Below, one piece after another: positions 16,421 through 24,041 of a DNA stretch of 64,000 bases. The DNA is taken from the NCBI GenBank assembly GCA_002422605.1, contig DISW01000013.1, positions 34,105-98,104 on the forward strand. The letters run 5' to 3'. Under the pieces are notes generated by a model that was not told the origin of the DNA, did not search any database, and saw only the letters and a list, made by a program, of their open reading frames with translations. Position 1 is the first letter of the stretch. The number at the start of each line of letters is the position of its first letter. The DNA comes from Bacteriovoracaceae bacterium UBA6200 (GTDB taxonomy: Bacteria; Bdellovibrionota; Bacteriovoracia; Bacteriovoracales; Bacteriovoracaceae). A program made the position numbers and the translations under genes.

Positions 16421-17160
16421 TGATGAAAAAGCTCATGGTTGGAAATTGGAAAATGCATAAGTCTGTTAAGGACTGTGCCACTTTCTTCGAAGCCTTCAAT
16501 AAAGGTTTCACAAATAAACGTGAGGCCTGGATTGCTTCTCAGGCCATTCATTTTCCAATAGTGGAAGAATTAAAAACTCTCACTATGCAGGCAGGATTAC
16601 AAAACTGCTCAGAGCATGTGGAAGGAGCTTTCACTGGAGAAATTTCTCCCCGAGCTTTGAAAGATATGAATGGTCACTTCGTTATTCTAGGCCACTCTGA
16701 ACGTCGTCAGTACTTCGGTGAAACTTCTAAACTTTTAAATAAAAAAGTAAGGACTGCTTTAACCGAAGGATTAACGGTCATTTACTGTGTGGGTGAAACA
16801 CTTACTGAGCGCGAAGCTGGTCAAACTCTGGCGATCATCGAGGATCAAATCCACCAAGGTCTAAACGATCAATCTCTTGCTCATCTTGATAACTTGATTG
16901 TGGCCTATGAGCCTGTTTGGGCGATTGGAACCGGTAAAACGGCTTCCCCTGGCCAGGCACAAGAGGTCCATGCCCATATCCGTCAGCTATTAAAAACCAA
17001 ATTCACATCCTTCGGGGAAAAAACCCGAATTCTTTACGGTGGCAGCGTAAAACCTGATAACGTCGAAGAATTACTGGCCCAAAAGGACATTGACGGTGGA
17101 TTAGTTGGTGGTGCTAGCTTGAAAGCAAAGGACTTTTTGGCCCTCTGCGGAGATCATTAA
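16420..17160 (+). CDS. tpiA: Triosephosphate isomerase
   Basis: A 246-residue TIM barrel interconverting dihydroxyacetone phosphate and glyceraldehyde-3-phosphate. Catalytic Lys is in GNWKMHK, His in LGHSERRQYFGE and Glu in VAYEPVWAIGTGKTA; the phosphate-binding YGGSVKP and GGLVGGASL motifs follow. Two ATG codons are adjacent (16420 and 16423); either may be used. It is the third gene of the glycolytic operon. Confidence 0.97.
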   Translation: MMKKLMVGNWKMHKSVKDCATFFEAFNKGFTNKREAWIASQAIHFPIVEELKTLTMQAGLQNCSEHVEGAFTGEISPRALKDMNGHFVILGHSERRQYFGETSKLLNKKVRTALTEGLTVIYCVGETLTEREAGQTLAIIEDQIHQGLNDQSLAHLDNLIVAYEPVWAIGTGKTASPGQAQEVHAHIRQLLKTKFTSFGEKTRILYGGSVKPDNVEELLAQKDIDGGLVGGASLKAKDFLALCGDH

Positions 17161-17171
17161 AGGTTTTTGAT

Positions 17172-17199
17172 TTGCAAGCCTATGGAATTCTGTTAAAAA
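17172..17199 (+). promoter_or_regulatory. Possible promoter of secG
   Basis: TTGCAA (17172-17177) and TAAAAA (17194-17199) are spaced by 16 bp, just after tpiA and about 30 nt before secG. This may let secG be expressed independently of the glycolytic operon. Confidence 0.35.
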
Positions 17200-17228
17200 T
17201 AATGGCTTAACTTGGAGACTTCATTTTT

Positions 17229-17591
17229 ATGGTAACTTTTTTAGTCGTATTACATGTAATCATTTGTGTTCTCTTAGTAGTGACAGTTCTTCTTCAGTTC
17301 GGCAAAGGCGCCGAAATGGGTGCTGTTATGGGTGGCGGAGGCGCTTCTCAAGCTGTTTTCTCCAGCTCTGCCAAGGGTAACTTCATGACTAAGCTAACGA
17401 CCATCTTAGCGATTGGCTTCATGGTTAACTCGATCGTCTTAACTACGATTAAATCAAAAGAGTCTAAACGCTCTCTATTTGATAACGAAGCTCCTGTTGC
17501 CGCTCCTTTAAACTCTGATGTTGAAGCGCTTGATACAAAAGCGATTGAAACAAAACCAGCCGAAACACAACCGGCCACTGAACAACAATAA
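17229..17591 (+). CDS. secG: Preprotein translocase subunit SecG
   Basis: A 120-residue inner-membrane protein with two transmembrane helices (residues about 3-22 and 52-72). The conserved cytosolic loop reads LLQFGKGAEMGAVMGGGG followed by a Ser-rich stretch, diagnostic of SecG. SecG associates with SecYE and assists SecA-driven export. The C-terminal tail is rich in Ala, Glu, Thr and Pro and is longer than in E. coli. It lies after tpiA, the order found in many proteobacteria, and ends in a strong terminator. Confidence 0.93.
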   Translation: MVTFLVVLHVIICVLLVVTVLLQFGKGAEMGAVMGGGGASQAVFSSSAKGNFMTKLTTILAIGFMVNSIVLTTIKSKESKRSLFDNEAPVAAPLNSDVEALDTKAIETKPAETQPATEQQ

Positions 17592-17595
17592 TCAA

Positions 17596-17628
17596 AAAAA
17601 AGCCCTTCGAAAGAAGGGCTTTTTTTTA
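17596..17628. terminator. Bidirectional rho-independent terminator
   Basis: AAGCCCTTC and GAAGGGCTT form a 9-bp stem with a GAAA loop (17609-17612), flanked by A8 upstream and T8 downstream. It ends secG and the converging HD-GYP gene, whose stop codon it overlaps. Confidence 0.9.
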
Positions 17629-18771
17629 ATGTTTCTTTTCTTTTTTCTTACTCGGATCCACCACTTTAATTTTCCCAAAATCCATCTCCTTCTCGAAACT
17701 TCTAATCTCTTCAATCGGAAGTTGAGCATAAGGGATAGTAGGATCAAAGGAGTCTGCGAGACGAAGATCTTTGGTAAATTCGGCACGGACATACCTGACA
17801 TGCTGATCAAAAATATCAAAGATATCCGGATCTAACTTTATTGCCCGATATTTTCTCATGATGTTCATGGCATCGGGAATAGCAAGAACTTCATTGTAAG
17901 AGCGCTTAGTCGTGATGGCGTCAAAGAAATCGGCAATGGTACATACCCGTGCCAGGAGATGAATCTCTTCCTTCCCTTTTAATTTTTTCGGATAACCGGT
18001 TCCATCAAAGTTTTCATGATGTTCATGAACAACTCTGGCAATAATCTTCAAATCAATATCTTCACTGACTTCGCAGTGACCATTAACTAAAAGATCCAGA
18101 CCAAAATCCGGATGTTTTTTTATTTGCTGATAATCCTCGTCAGAAAGACCGCCGGGATTATTAAGAATATGTGTCGGAATTTTTATTTTCCCCAAGTCGT
18201 GAAGTAATCCACCGAGGCCTGCGTGAATCAGTTCCCGTCTGGAAGCTTTAGGATTAATAGCGCGGTAAATCTGAATACAGTACATGGAAACGTTGATTGA
18301 ATGATCGTAAGTATAAAAATCATGAAAGCTTAGATTACCAATCAATCCTCGAAGAGAATCAATTGTATGGTTATCCAGCACGTCCACCATGCTCTCAACC
18401 ACCTCACGACAGTTTTCGATATTTTTTGAGAGAATCTCAGTCGAGAATTCTTTATCTTTATCAAAAATCTGATGGAGATAATCCAATGCAGCTTCTTTAA
18501 TGACTGTGGCCTTTTCCACATCATCAACATCAGACTTCACCAGTGACTTTAAATAAACGGTACGCTGCTCTTCCGGAATATAGAGCTGAAGATATTTTCG
18601 ATGAAATTCTTCAAGATCCATCTTTTCCAGAAAGTTTCCGGATCGAAAGATACGAATAAACTTATCTTTTCCCTCCACAGCGGAAGAGTTTACAAAGAGA
18701 TCATAACCAATAGATTGATTCGTCTGAATAAGATCATAACGAACAGAAAAATAACTGGGCTTCGTGTCCAT
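17626..18771 (-). CDS. HD-GYP domain protein, probable cyclic-di-GMP phosphodiesterase
   Basis: A 381-residue cytosolic protein. The N-terminal 140 residues have no recognised family. The HD-GYP domain (about 150-330) has YDHSINVSMY, the metal-binding LLHDLGKIKIP, HPDFGLDLL, HEHHENFDGTGYP (GYP intact) and IADFFDAITTKRSY. Intact metal ligands and GYP predict hydrolysis of cyclic-di-GMP. The C-terminus ends in a basic Lys-rich tail (KKKEKKH). No transmembrane helix is present. No Shine-Dalgarno precedes the ATG; TACAAT lies 6 nt upstream, so the mRNA looks leaderless. Confidence 0.9.
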   Translation of the reverse strand: MDTKPSYFSVRYDLIQTNQSIGYDLFVNSSAVEGKDKFIRIFRSGNFLEKMDLEEFHRKYLQLYIPEEQRTVYLKSLVKSDVDDVEKATVIKEAALDYLHQIFDKDKEFSTEILSKNIENCREVVESMVDVLDNHTIDSLRGLIGNLSFHDFYTYDHSINVSMYCIQIYRAINPKASRRELIHAGLGGLLHDLGKIKIPTHILNNPGGLSDEDYQQIKKHPDFGLDLLVNGHCEVSEDIDLKIIARVVHEHHENFDGTGYPKKLKGKEEIHLLARVCTIADFFDAITTKRSYNEVLAIPDAMNIMRKYRAIKLDPDIFDIFDQHVRYVRAEFTKDLRLADSFDPTIPYAQLPIEEIRSFEKEMDFGKIKVVDPSKKKEKKH

Positions 18772-18777
18772 CGGAAC

Positions 18778-18783
18778 ATTGTA
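18778..18783 (-). promoter_or_regulatory. -10 element of a leaderless promoter (HD-GYP gene)
   Basis: On the minus strand TACAAT ends 6 nt before the ATG at 18771 and no ribosome site is present, so the transcript would start at the initiator codon. A -35 is not obvious; the best candidate, TTCCCC, sits 19 bp upstream. Confidence 0.4.
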
Positions 18784-18822
18784 GCACTTTCAGGGATTCT
18801 GTGGGGAAGGCAATTTTTCACC

Positions 18823-18850
18823 AATAAAAAGGCCCACTTACGTGGGCCGT
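18823..18850 (-). terminator. Rho-independent terminator of ssb
   Basis: GGCCCAC and GTGGGCC form a 7-bp stem with a 4-nt loop (18831-18848). Read on the minus strand it is followed by TTTTTATT. Confidence 0.85.
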
Positions 18851-18875
18851 TTCATCAACTAATCTGATTTTAGGA

Positions 18876-19319
18876 CTAGAATGGAATGTCATCAGCTGCA
18901 AATGAAGCGTCTGAAGAAATTTGATATTCTTGAGCAGGAGCTGCTGGCTGAGCATAAGAAGTATCAACATTGTTTTGAGAGTTATTAGCAGTCGCTCCAC
19001 CAATGAATTGAACAGTAGAGGCCAGGATTTCTGTTGTGTAACGTTTGTTACCATCTTTATCATCCCAAGCACGAGTCTGGAGACGACCTTCGATGAATGC
19101 CTGACGACCTTTCGCCAAGTATTGGTTACAAAGCTCAGCAAGCTTTCCCCAAACAACTACACGATGCCATTCAGTCTTCTCTTGTTTCTGACCTTGTTTA
19201 TCAGTCCAGCCCTCAGTTGTAGCTAGAGAGAAGTTACAAACAGCAGAACCGCCTGGAGTGTACTTAAGCTCCGGATCTTGTCCAAGACGACCTAGTAAAA
19301 TAACTTTGTTTACGCTCAT
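18876..19319 (-). CDS. ssb: Single-stranded DNA-binding protein
   Basis: A 147-residue SSB. The OB-fold (residues 1-110) shows [47 protein letters not shown] and [10 protein letters not shown] Gln/Ala/Pro linker leads to the acidic protein-interaction tail DDIPF, the binding site for replication and repair partners. AAGGAG precedes the ATG. It is monocistronic. Confidence 0.97.
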   Translation of the reverse strand: MSVNKVILLGRLGQDPELKYTPGGSAVCNFSLATTEGWTDKQGQKQEKTEWHRVVVWGKLAELCNQYLAKGRQAFIEGRLQTRAWDDKDGNKRYTTEILASTVQFIGGATANNSQNNVDTSYAQPAAPAQEYQISSDASFAADDIPF

Positions 19320-19515
19320 AGATGCTCCTTAATCGCATAGGTTGCGAATAAAAAAATGGTAATAGGTTTCCTATACTCCCTTCTTACCAAAAGTTGGGGT
19401 TGAGTGGGAATGGATTTTTACTATCCTTTCCTGACTAAGCCCTAAGGAAATTAGATGCCAATAATCGAACCGATTAAGCTGTGGAAATTGAAAGGATGTG
19501 ATGCAAACCAGAAAA

Positions 19516-19893
19516 TTAGTTTAGGTAGGAATTGGTCGTTTCTTCCGAACGAATTCGTCTTAAGACTGGACTCTCCGGATTTTGTTTAAGAAACTCTTCA
19601 ACCTTTTGTCGGGCGAGCTTTATGTCTTTTTTGTACCACTTAGGATCGAAGCCGCAATATGGGCAATTAAGATCTTTCCGGTAAAGAGACTTATGAACAC
19701 TTTCAAAAAGCGCCCAGATGATCGGCAAAGAAGCTACTCCCTTCCAATCGAGCCAGGGGTATGAACAAGCGGTGAAAACCACTGTGAGAACAAGAATCTG
19801 AAAATAATGACGACCGCTCAAATAACGTGAGTAACGGAGCTTTCGAGGTGAGCGGCAAAGGGCACAGAAACAATCTTTAGAATTCTTTTTCAT
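19516..19893 (-). CDS. Membrane protein with two zinc-ribbon-like CxxC motifs, unknown function
   Basis: A 125-residue protein. CFCALC near the N-terminus and CPYCGFDP near residue 80 could together bind one zinc ion. Between them is a basic segment (RSPRKLRYSRYLSGRHY) and about 40 hydrophobic residues that make one hairpin or two membrane helices. The C-terminus is a charged helix (IKLARQKVEEFLKQNPESP). I use the ATG at 19893, with AGGAG 6 nt upstream; the earlier ATG at 19923 has no ribosome site. Function unknown. Confidence 0.7.
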   Translation of the reverse strand: MKKNSKDCFCALCRSPRKLRYSRYLSGRHYFQILVLTVVFTACSYPWLDWKGVASLPIIWALFESVHKSLYRKDLNCPYCGFDPKWYKKDIKLARQKVEEFLKQNPESPVLRRIRSEETTNSYLN

Positions 19894-19923
19894 ACAAAGC
19901 TCCTGTTGGTTATTAGACCACAT

Positions 19924-20174
19924 ACTACCCTCATGCTAGATACCTGCAGTTTTTGCCGATAAGACCAGTAGACGTGCCTCTAGGCATCCCGCGATGCCTA
20001 GGGTGTGGAAAAGTTTGGGAAGTGCAAAAACAAGGTGGGTATAGCTAGGAGAGGTTTACCGAGTTCAACGAACGTACTACTTCCAAAGATCGGTACCCTT
20101 TGGACTCGCTTTACACCTCGCAAACGCCGTACCAAAATAGGTATACGTAATATTCAATAGTTTAACTGACTAAA
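19924..20174. ncRNA. Structured intergenic region, candidate noncoding RNA
   Basis: No open frame is convincing here. The stretch is richer in GC and inverted repeats than its neighbours. CTAGGCATC (19980-19988) and GATGCCTAG (19993-20001) form a perfect 9-bp stem with a CCGC tetraloop, extendable by a G-U and a C-G pair. TCCAAAG (20082-20088) and CTTTGGA (20098-20104) form a second 7-bp stem. It does not fold as a tRNA. The strand and function are unknown; it could be a small RNA or the leader of the TadG-like gene. Confidence 0.3.
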
Positions 20175-20204
20175 TTGGTGCCAGTGACAAAACGCAACCC
20201 CACA

Positions 20205-22898
20205 ATGACCCCGCTGTTAAAAGAACGGGGACAAATCAGTATCTTTTTTTCCGCCTCTTTAGTGGTGATGATTACTATTGTTGCTTTCACGATCAACGTG
20301 GGTCTTTTTGTTAAGGCCAAGATTAATCTGCAAAATGCCACGGATTCAGCAGCTTTCGCAGGAGCGGCGGTTCAGTCCAGACAGCTGACTAAAATTGCTT
20401 ACCTGAATTGGGAAATGAGAAACATCTACAAAGAGTGGATGTATAAGTATTACGTCATTGGAAACCTGAATAACCAGAACGTAGAAAATCCAGCTACTAT
20501 CACTGGTGATGTCATGGATTTTCGACTTCGCCCGGACAACAACGTTTTGACGGGAGATATCGTTAAGGATCCTTTCAATATTCCTATTGTGTGTGTGCAT
20601 ATCTCTGGATCACAAACAAATATTTGCAAGCGCTACTCTATTCCCGGTCTTCCTGAATTTGGTGCATCCAATTTGCCAGGTGCTGAGGAAGCGTCTCGAG
20701 CTTTCACTGATACCCTCATTGCTACCAAGGTAAATGACTGTGTTGATAGAACTCGTTTAAACATGTTGGTTGCCAATACATGGACGTATAACGTTCTAGG
20801 AAGTTCAATCGATCAGTCTCTGGCCGGTCGAGGTCCCGCTATTCTTGCCGATCGACAAGGCGCCTGGCCTCAAGCAGTGGAACTAGCGCTTCGTATTCGA
20901 AATTTAGAGTACGTTATGAATCGGGAAGCCTATAAAGGGAAGATTTGTAACTCAGGTACAACCGAAGCAGGTCTCACTAATTGCACAACCAGCATCAACG
21001 ATATCTCTCAAGAAAATAAACTGGGAAATGAACGAATCATCAAAGCTTACTATTCTGCATACAGAAACCTGGGCAATGATACAGATTATGAGATGAAAGC
21101 TTCTTTCACTCTGACTGAAATTCCGCCAACCCCGGTCAAACACGACAATGAAAAAAATGCCAGTAATCTTCTGATCAACAACATCTACGAAAAGCAGTGG
21201 GTAGATTTAAAACTCATGATGGCAAACTATGCTATCTTTTATGCGGCCATGATTCCACGTGCTGATAGTAAAACTTCCGGTGCTTGTGACGTTTCTAAAG
21301 TTGCTATCCCCGTTCCTGGATATCCGATGGGTTTTTATAAAGATCCAGATGTCGTGACTTACTATGCAGTTAGAGGTGAAGCTGAATTTACCGGGATGTT
21401 CAATCCCTTCCAGCAACAAGCCGTCAAACTCACTGCCTATTCTGCGGCTAAACCATTTGGTGGTAGGATTGGTCCGATGCTCTTTGTCCAGCCAACGGGA
21501 GAATATTTTGTTGGTAGAAAGCAAGATAACTCTAAGGCCCGGTCCGTTCCTTATATTACTTCTTATGACTTCACTGGTGCAGTCCTTAGAGGGAATCAAA
21601 TTTATCAGAAGAACTCTGGGTTTGTTCCAGGACTTCCTTTACCCGCCAATTCAACAGAGGCTCCAGGTTCCTTCTGGCTAGAGACTGAGGATAGTGCCCT
21701 GGGAGGGATTCTTCCTAACGCTCAAGATGTTCAGTTCGGAGTTCCTAATCTTCCTTTTGATTATTTAAGTCCCTACACTTCAGATGGGTATACTTTTGCT
21801 GACGCTAAAATTAACAAAATCCGGGCTTCCGATGAATCAACAGAAAGGGCCATAGGACTTTTTAGTAAAAATCAATTCTCACGATTCCGTGGGGGCAATC
21901 TGAGTCCAACAATTAGTCCAACGATGCTGGATGAGGAAATAGCCAGAGTTCGAGCACCGACTCTATATGAAGCAGCCAATTACTTGATTCCCACTCCAAA
22001 TTTATTCAATATGTCTTTAGGATATGACTCTTTTGGTTTCTTTTCCGGTGAACCAGAAAAACTAAAGAATAATTACGAAAGATATACGGCAGATATTTAT
22101 GCTCCCCTATTCAAAGGGGAAAATGACCAGCAAGATCTTCTCTATAATGGTCCAGCTGATGTTCTTTCAGCCATAACTGGTTTTCTGCGCCAGCAGGATG
22201 CTGGTATCATGAAATATAAGATGGCCCTGAATCGGGCGGCCATTAACATTTGGCAACAAAAGAGCAAGCTTGCAGGGGAAGCGGTAAACGCAGGTCCAGG
22301 TTTTGAACGAGCGGCAAAAGGAATTTCCGATATCCCGTCGCTCTCTATGGGAGCGGGGGCCAACCTACAAGAAACCCCAACTTGCTTAAGCATAGCCGGA
22401 CAATTCTTAGCCTTTTATGCGGAAGGTGTGATGGATGCCCATACCCCTCAGGACAATTCAGGTTGTCCAAAATCACTTCTAGCTCTTTTTAGAGAGTACT
22501 TTTCTCAATCATCAGGAAATGCTGGTTATGATCCCTTGTATTACAAAATGAAGCTTAGCTGGCCTAGCTCCATCAGTGCTGAACAAGGGAAGAAATTCAT
22601 GACAGGATATGCCCCTGGAGTTTTAACCGGTTCCGGGCAGGACGGAGTTTTTAGAAACCCTATTCCGGGTATGGAAAGCAATATCGATGTCATGCACAGG
22701 AATTTTTATTCAACTAAATTTATCCCCCTTGACTCACTGCTTATGCAAGGAGGCTATAGTCAGAATACTACAACCTTTCCGATTTATACTGAAGGCAGCC
22801 ATAACGTAAGTGCATTAGAAGATACTAAGCAAAAAGACTTTAAGAATGTTCTTAACACAGGTGAAGTAGGCGCCGATATTTCAACAATAAAGTATTAA
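20205..22898 (+). CDS. TadG-like pilus-assembly/secreted protein with N-terminal membrane anchor
   Basis: An 897-residue protein. Residues 1-60 match the Flp pilus-assembly TadE/TadG-like N-terminus: KERGQISIFF, one transmembrane helix, then KAKINLQNATDSAAFAGAA, as in proteins that fuse to pilus or secretion systems. The remaining 840 residues are predicted periplasmic or extracellular, Pro/Asn/Tyr-rich, with several cysteines, and have no recognised domain. No other tad genes are in the window. The start is uncertain: no candidate has a Shine-Dalgarno. In-frame TTG 20175, GTG 20178 and GTG 20184 would add up to 10 residues; the ATG at 20205 gives the standard short basic N-terminus. Confidence 0.75.
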   Translation: MTPLLKERGQISIFFSASLVVMITIVAFTINVGLFVKAKINLQNATDSAAFAGAAVQSRQLTKIAYLNWEMRNIYKEWMYKYYVIGNLNNQNVENPATITGDVMDFRLRPDNNVLTGDIVKDPFNIPIVCVHISGSQTNICKRYSIPGLPEFGASNLPGAEEASRAFTDTLIATKVNDCVDRTRLNMLVANTWTYNVLGSSIDQSLAGRGPAILADRQGAWPQAVELALRIRNLEYVMNREAYKGKICNSGTTEAGLTNCTTSINDISQENKLGNERIIKAYYSAYRNLGNDTDYEMKASFTLTEIPPTPVKHDNEKNASNLLINNIYEKQWVDLKLMMANYAIFYAAMIPRADSKTSGACDVSKVAIPVPGYPMGFYKDPDVVTYYAVRGEAEFTGMFNPFQQQAVKLTAYSAAKPFGGRIGPMLFVQPTGEYFVGRKQDNSKARSVPYITSYDFTGAVLRGNQIYQKNSGFVPGLPLPANSTEAPGSFWLETEDSALGGILPNAQDVQFGVPNLPFDYLSPYTSDGYTFADAKINKIRASDESTERAIGLFSKNQFSRFRGGNLSPTISPTMLDEEIARVRAPTLYEAANYLIPTPNLFNMSLGYDSFGFFSGEPEKLKNNYERYTADIYAPLFKGENDQQDLLYNGPADVLSAITGFLRQQDAGIMKYKMALNRAAINIWQQKSKLAGEAVNAGPGFERAAKGISDIPSLSMGAGANLQETPTCLSIAGQFLAFYAEGVMDAHTPQDNSGCPKSLLALFREYFSQSSGNAGYDPLYYKMKLSWPSSISAEQGKKFMTGYAPGVLTGSGQDGVFRNPIPGMESNIDVMHRNFYSTKFIPLDSLLMQGGYSQNTTTFPIYTEGSHNVSALEDTKQKDFKNVLNTGEVGADISTIKY

Positions 22899-22910
22899 TG
22901 CTTTAGAGGC

Positions 22911-22940
22911 TTGAAAAGAACCTCAATGACACTCTATAAT
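22911..22940 (+). promoter_or_regulatory. Strong sigma-70-type promoter for the AAPKK-repeat protein
   Basis: TTGAAA (22911-22916), an 18-bp spacer and a perfect TATAAT (22935-22940) lie about 44 bp before the GTG at 22984. This is one of the best housekeeping promoter matches in the window and suggests high expression. Confidence 0.65.
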
Positions 22941-22983
22941 AGTGAAGTCTAACAATACCCCTCACTTCATCAAAGGATCTTTT

Positions 22984-23703
22984 GTGGCTAAGAAAAAGAC
23001 CAAAAAAGTAGCAAAAAAAGCACCGGCCAAGAAAGTGGCCAAAAAAGTAACTAAGAAAGCAGCTCCAAAGAAAGCAGCTCCAAAAAAAGCCGCTCCTGCT
23101 AAAAAAGTAACTAAGAAAGCAGCTCCTAAAAAAGCCGCTCCTGCTAAAAAAGCAACTAAGAAAGCAGCTCCTAAAAAAGCCGCTCCTGCTAAAAAAGCAA
23201 CTACGAAAGCAGCTCCTAAAAAAGCTGCTCCAGCAAAAAAAGTAACTAAGAAGGCAGCTCCAAAAAAAGCAGCTCCTGCAAAAAAAGTAACTAAAAAGGC
23301 AGCTCCTAAAAAAGCCGCACCCAAAGAAAAGAAAGTTATCGTTCCTGAAGTTGTTTCTGAAAAGATTCCAGCTCATGCAACGGCTGCTTTCAATGATGAT
23401 TACACTTCTGACTCACTAACTGATGACTTCGATGCTGAATTTGATGCTGAAGAAGAAGAAGGCGAAGCAAAGCCTCTTGATGAAGTAGCTGATGAAGATG
23501 AAGAAGCTTACGGCTATGGCTGGGGCTACGAAGAAGGATTGGATTCTCCGGAAGAAGTTGAAGAAGAAGATGTTCTAGATGAAGATCTTGAATATGTGAA
23601 GGGTCCTAAGAAAGCTCCTGTTAAGAAACCGGAACTTGACGAGGAAGACGAAGACGACTTCGACGATGAAGACGAAGATGAACTGGATGACGAAGATTAC
23701 TAG
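22984..23703 (+). CDS. Histone H1-like AAPKK-repeat protein with acidic C-terminal tail
   Basis: A 239-residue low-complexity protein of two opposite halves. Residues 1-117 are Lys/Ala/Pro repeats (unit TKKAAPKKAAPAKKV, about 5-6 copies), like the basic tails of bacterial H1-like nucleoid proteins. Residues about 130-239 are very acidic, with Asp/Glu runs, one YGYGWGYEEG patch and a DDEDY end. The first half should bind DNA or RNA electrostatically; the tail may modulate this by competing. The GTG at 22984 is preferred because AAGGA lies 6 nt upstream. Minus-strand open frames here are artefacts of the repeat. A strong promoter and a terminator enclose it. Confidence 0.85.
   Translation: MAKKKTKKVAKKAPAKKVAKKVTKKAAPKKAAPKKAAPAKKVTKKAAPKKAAPAKKATKKAAPKKAAPAKKATTKAAPKKAAPAKKVTKKAAPKKAAPAKKVTKKAAPKKAAPKEKKVIVPEVVSEKIPAHATAAFNDDYTSDSLTDDFDAEFDAEEEEGEAKPLDEVADEDEEAYGYGWGYEEGLDSPEEVEEEDVLDEDLEYVKGPKKAPVKKPELDEEDEDDFDDEDEDELDDEDY
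23047..23324 (+). repeat. 45-bp tandem coding repeat
   Basis: The basic half of the histone-like protein is encoded by repeats of 45 bp (15 codons); the first copy is 60 bp because of an extra KKAAP. Unit boundaries (GTA/GCA ACT) fall at 23047, 23107, 23152, 23197, 23242 and 23287. Synonymous differences between copies (GCC/GCT/GCA) show some age. Copy number may vary between strains by slippage or recombination. Confidence 0.85.
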
Positions 23704-23712
23704 TGACTAATC

Positions 23713-23738
23713 AAATGGCTCCGTGAGGAGCCATTTTT
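23713..23738 (+). terminator. Rho-independent terminator
   Basis: AAATGGCTCC (23713-23722) and GGAGCCATTT (23727-23736) form a 10-bp stem with a GTGA loop followed by TTTA. It ends the histone-like gene. Confidence 0.88.
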
Positions 23739-23753
23739 ATTTGAGAGGTTCAC

Positions 23754-24041
23754 ATGAAAAAACTAGAGCTTTATTTTTATCCCCAATGCCCCTACTGCCA
23801 AATCGTATTAAATGCCTTGAGATCAACAGGGCTTGAAAGTGTAGTTAAATATTACAATACGATTGAAGAACCACAGCGAAGGGAAAAATTAATCAAGGAT
23901 ACAGGACGAAGTACTGTCCCTTGCTTATACATTGATGACAAACCTATGCATGAATCCAGTGACATCGCAGAATGGATTCATAAGTATGCCAAGGAAATTC
24001 AAGAGTCTGGTCCAAAGGAAAAGGAAGCACGTGGAAATTAG
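23754..24041 (+). CDS. Glutaredoxin-like protein
   Basis: A 95-residue thioredoxin-fold protein with the glutaredoxin active site CPYC near residue 12 and the cis-Pro segment STVPCLYIDD near 55. It likely reduces disulfides or glutathione adducts in the cytoplasm. GAGAGG precedes the ATG. Its 3' end overlaps the next gene by 11 bp. Confidence 0.9.
   Translation: MKKLELYFYPQCPYCQIVLNALRSTGLESVVKYYNTIEEPQRREKLIKDTGRSTVPCLYIDDKPMHESSDIAEWIHKYAKEIQESGPKEKEARGN

Noticed and set aside
20176..20200. Sigma-54 site on the minus strand (TGGCACC) before the TadG-like gene
   Set aside because: No -12 element follows at the required spacing and it points away from the gene.
22903..23376. Two long minus-strand open frames rich in Phe/Ala/Gly/Ser opposite the AAPKK repeats
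   Set aside because: They are complements of the Lys/Ala/Pro repeat (AAA/AAG codons read as TTT/CTT), have no ribosome sites and give implausible low-complexity products.
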